Shown: positions 6,692 to 7,800 of the stretch, piece after piece | How the letters are laid out: the number at the start of each line of letters is the position of its first letter | Position numbering within the stretch: the first letter of the stretch is position 1 | Source: Candidatus Aegiribacteria sp. | GTDB lineage: Bacteria; Fermentibacterota; Fermentibacteria; Fermentibacterales; JCC-6 | Length of the DNA stretch: 7,800 bases | Direction of reading: 5' to 3' | NCBI GenBank assembly: GCA_030600975.1 | Contig: JAUVUL010000062.1 | Location: 1 to 7,800 of the forward strand | Program-made: the position numbers and the translations under genes | The notes under the pieces: generated by a model | Seen by the model: only the letters and a program-made list of their open reading frames with translations | What the model was told of the DNA's origin: nothing | Database searches by the model: none

Positions 6692-7282
6692 TTGAGTGAG
6701 AAAAGAGTAATCGAGATTCTGAAATCATGTGACGCGCTGCTTGAAGGACATTTCAGATACACATCGGGTCGCCATGGAAAGCAGTATTTCGAGAAGATCC
6801 GCATAGTTCAGGAACCACGATTTGTAGACGAACTGGGCAGGATGATGGCTGCAAAAATGGATGATATAAGAGAAGAAATAGATCTTGTGTGCGCCCCCGC
6901 ATACGGAGCTGTGGTTTTCGGATTCGCAACTGCCCTTCATATGGGCAGAAGTTTTGCCTTTCTTCAGAGGGACAGTGAAGCAAGAATGTCTGTTAGATCA
7001 GGTTTCAGGGATATTGTACTAGGCAGCAGGATACTTCTTGTTGAAGACGTTTGCACTACAGGAGGCAGTATCGTTGAATCGATTGATATCCTGAATTCCG
7101 CAGGGGCGGAAATCGTTCAGATCGGCCTGATCGTAGACAGAACCGCGGGAAAGCTGAAGTTCAAGTCACCATACAGAGCTCTACTCAGCGTTAAGGCAGT
7201 CAGTTGGAACGTTGAAGAATGCCCTTTATGCAGAGAAGGAATTCCAATAACGATACCGGGTTCATCCGGTAAGAAGGAATAA
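6692..7282 (+). CDS. pyrE: Orotate phosphoribosyltransferase
   Basis: This enzyme transfers the phosphoribosyl group of PRPP to orotate, making OMP in cytoplasmic de novo pyrimidine synthesis. Numbered from the longer ATG 6680 form (200 residues), the N-terminal LLEGHFRYTSGRH (20-32) is the orotate-side signature. VRSGFRD (105-111) belongs to the flexible PRPP loop. LLVEDVCTTGGS (119-130) is the PRPP-binding motif with adjacent acidic residues E122 and D123. The ending CPLCREGIPI is characteristic of the Thermus/archaeal-like subgroup, as opposed to the E. coli form. Length is normal for the family. I prefer TTG at 6692 (196 residues) because GGAGG at 6682-6686 is well placed for it and cannot serve the ATG it overlaps; the alternative start is 6680. 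It follows the TPR-PEGA gene by 83 bases and may share its transcript, without an obvious functional link. No other pyrimidine gene is in the window. Confidence 0.93.
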   Translation: MSEKRVIEILKSCDALLEGHFRYTSGRHGKQYFEKIRIVQEPRFVDELGRMMAAKMDDIREEIDLVCAPAYGAVVFGFATALHMGRSFAFLQRDSEARMSVRSGFRDIVLGSRILLVEDVCTTGGSIVESIDILNSAGAEIVQIGLIVDRTAGKLKFKSPYRALLSVKAVSWNVEECPLCREGIPITIPGSSGKKE

Positions 7283-7296
7283 GAATTATCCGGGTG

Positions 7297-7800
7297 TTAT
7301 CTACAGGACATGACCAGATTTCTTCCTGCCTTCTTAGCCCGGAAAAGAGCTGAATCGGCAGCGGCAACCATAGAGAAGGAATGTTTCTCGGAATTTACTG
7401 CCGTACAGCATCCAATACTGCAGGTAACTCTGAGGTTTTCTATTTCATTGTCGATCTGAAGAGTCTCGGTTCGCGTCCTGATACGGTTGCCGATTATGAG
7501 GGACTCCTCATCCCCGGTTCTTGGAAGAACTATGAGGAATTCCTCGCCTCCGTACCGGCCAATTCTGTCAAAAGATCTGCAGCTCTGACTGAGAAGGTTG
7601 GAAAATCTTATGAGAACCTTATCACCAGTCTGGTGTCCATAGGTGTCGTTCACTGCCTTGAATCTGTCAAGATCCAGCATCAGGATGCTCGTTGAAGTGG
7701 TATCTCTCCTGCCCCTTTCAAGCTCTATGCTCAACTCCTTGAGAATGGCGGCATGGTTCAGCAATCCCGTAAGGCTGTCGATCCTGACAAGATACTTAAG
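7297..7800 (-). CDS. GGDEF-domain diguanylate cyclase, 5' end beyond window
   Basis: The reverse frame is open from the right edge to TAA at 7299-7297, leaving 167 residues that cover essentially a whole GGDEF domain. It starts at the conserved DSLTGLLNH (window residues 8-16), then MLDLDRFKAVND with metal-binding Asp43 and substrate-side Asn51/Asp52, then RYGGEEF (active-site GGEEF at 84-88). RSFD at 75-78, exactly five residues before GGEEF, is the inhibitory I-site. All catalytic elements seem present, so it should make cyclic di-GMP from two GTP and be feedback-inhibited. A TTG (codon at 7764) could pass for a start, but the DSLTG motif upstream of it shows the protein continues off the window, where a sensory domain is expected. 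It converges on pyrE with only 14 bases between stops. Confidence 0.93.
   Translation of the reverse strand, partial: LKYLVRIDSLTGLLNHAAILKELSIELERGRRDTTSTSILMLDLDRFKAVNDTYGHQTGDKVLIRFSNLLSQSCRSFDRIGRYGGEEFLIVLPRTGDEESLIIGNRIRTRTETLQIDNEIENLRVTCSIGCCTAVNSEKHSFSMVAAADSALFRAKKAGRNLVMSCR

Noticed and set aside
7254..7271. TACCGG / CCGGTA inverted repeat at the end of pyrE
   Set aside because: The six-pair stem lies within the coding sequence for a conserved C-terminus and lacks a T-run on the plus strand; chance or weak structure is more likely.
7297..7764. Treating the GGDEF gene as complete from TTG 7764
   Set aside because: The conserved DSLTG motif is encoded in frame just upstream of this codon and the frame continues to the window edge, so the gene is truncated by the window and does not start here.
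1..7800. CRISPR arrays, tRNA/rRNA genes, insertion sequences, prophage
   Set aside because: Reading both strands shows no spaced repeats, cloverleaf-like or rRNA sequence, transposase or integrase motifs. The only clear repeat is the 53-bp tandem duplication.

Overview
The window looks like chromosomal DNA of a Gram-negative, diderm bacterium of moderate GC. It encodes two lipoproteins with clear lipoboxes, a beta-barrel protein ending in the sequence LSATLSF, and a secreted subtilase whose C-terminal tail carries a YPNP motif and a FlgD/Por-type Ig-like domain. That combination is typical of the FCB side of the tree, including uncultured lineages such as Fermentibacteria, Cloacimonadota, WOR-3 and Eisenbacteria. 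Assignment below that level is a guess; there is no rRNA or other phylogenetic marker apart from pyrE.

The left two thirds (positions 2-5220) is a minus-strand run of four closely spaced envelope genes. In transcription order they are an NTF2-like lipoprotein (5220-4633), an S8 serine peptidase (4614-2752), an outer-membrane beta-barrel protein (original start 2688, end 932), and a lipoprotein with two bacterial Ig-like domains (910 to beyond the left edge). The gaps are 17, 63 and 21 bases, so one operon is likely. Three of the four proteins contain an acidic DxNxDG or DxDxDG calcium-type loop.

The most striking observation is an exact 53-bp tandem duplication at 2525-2630, inside the 5' end of the beta-barrel gene. 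Because 53 is not a multiple of three, it separates the start codon and signal peptide (2688-2578) from the barrel frame. Deleting one copy in silico restores a continuous protein of about 567 residues beginning with a normal signal peptide. As it stands, the gene reads 47 codons and stops. The 543-residue open frame starting at 2563 is therefore an N-terminally truncated remainder without an export signal. This may be a fresh null mutation, a reversible switch, or an assembly error.

The right third starts at a divergent intergenic region (5221-5354), which holds a hairpin followed by five T's just before the next gene's Shine-Dalgarno sequence. The plus strand then carries a secreted or periplasmic TPR-PEGA-AgmX/TonB-C protein (5355-6608) and pyrE, orotate phosphoribosyltransferase (about 6692-7282). 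The window ends in a convergent, 5'-truncated GGDEF diguanylate cyclase (7297-7800). Two plus-strand genes appear to use TTG starts with the same Shine-Dalgarno spacing, and the peptidase uses GTG.

I see no complete novel system that can be named from sequence alone. The best candidates for follow-up are the duplication-disrupted barrel gene and the four-gene envelope operon around it.
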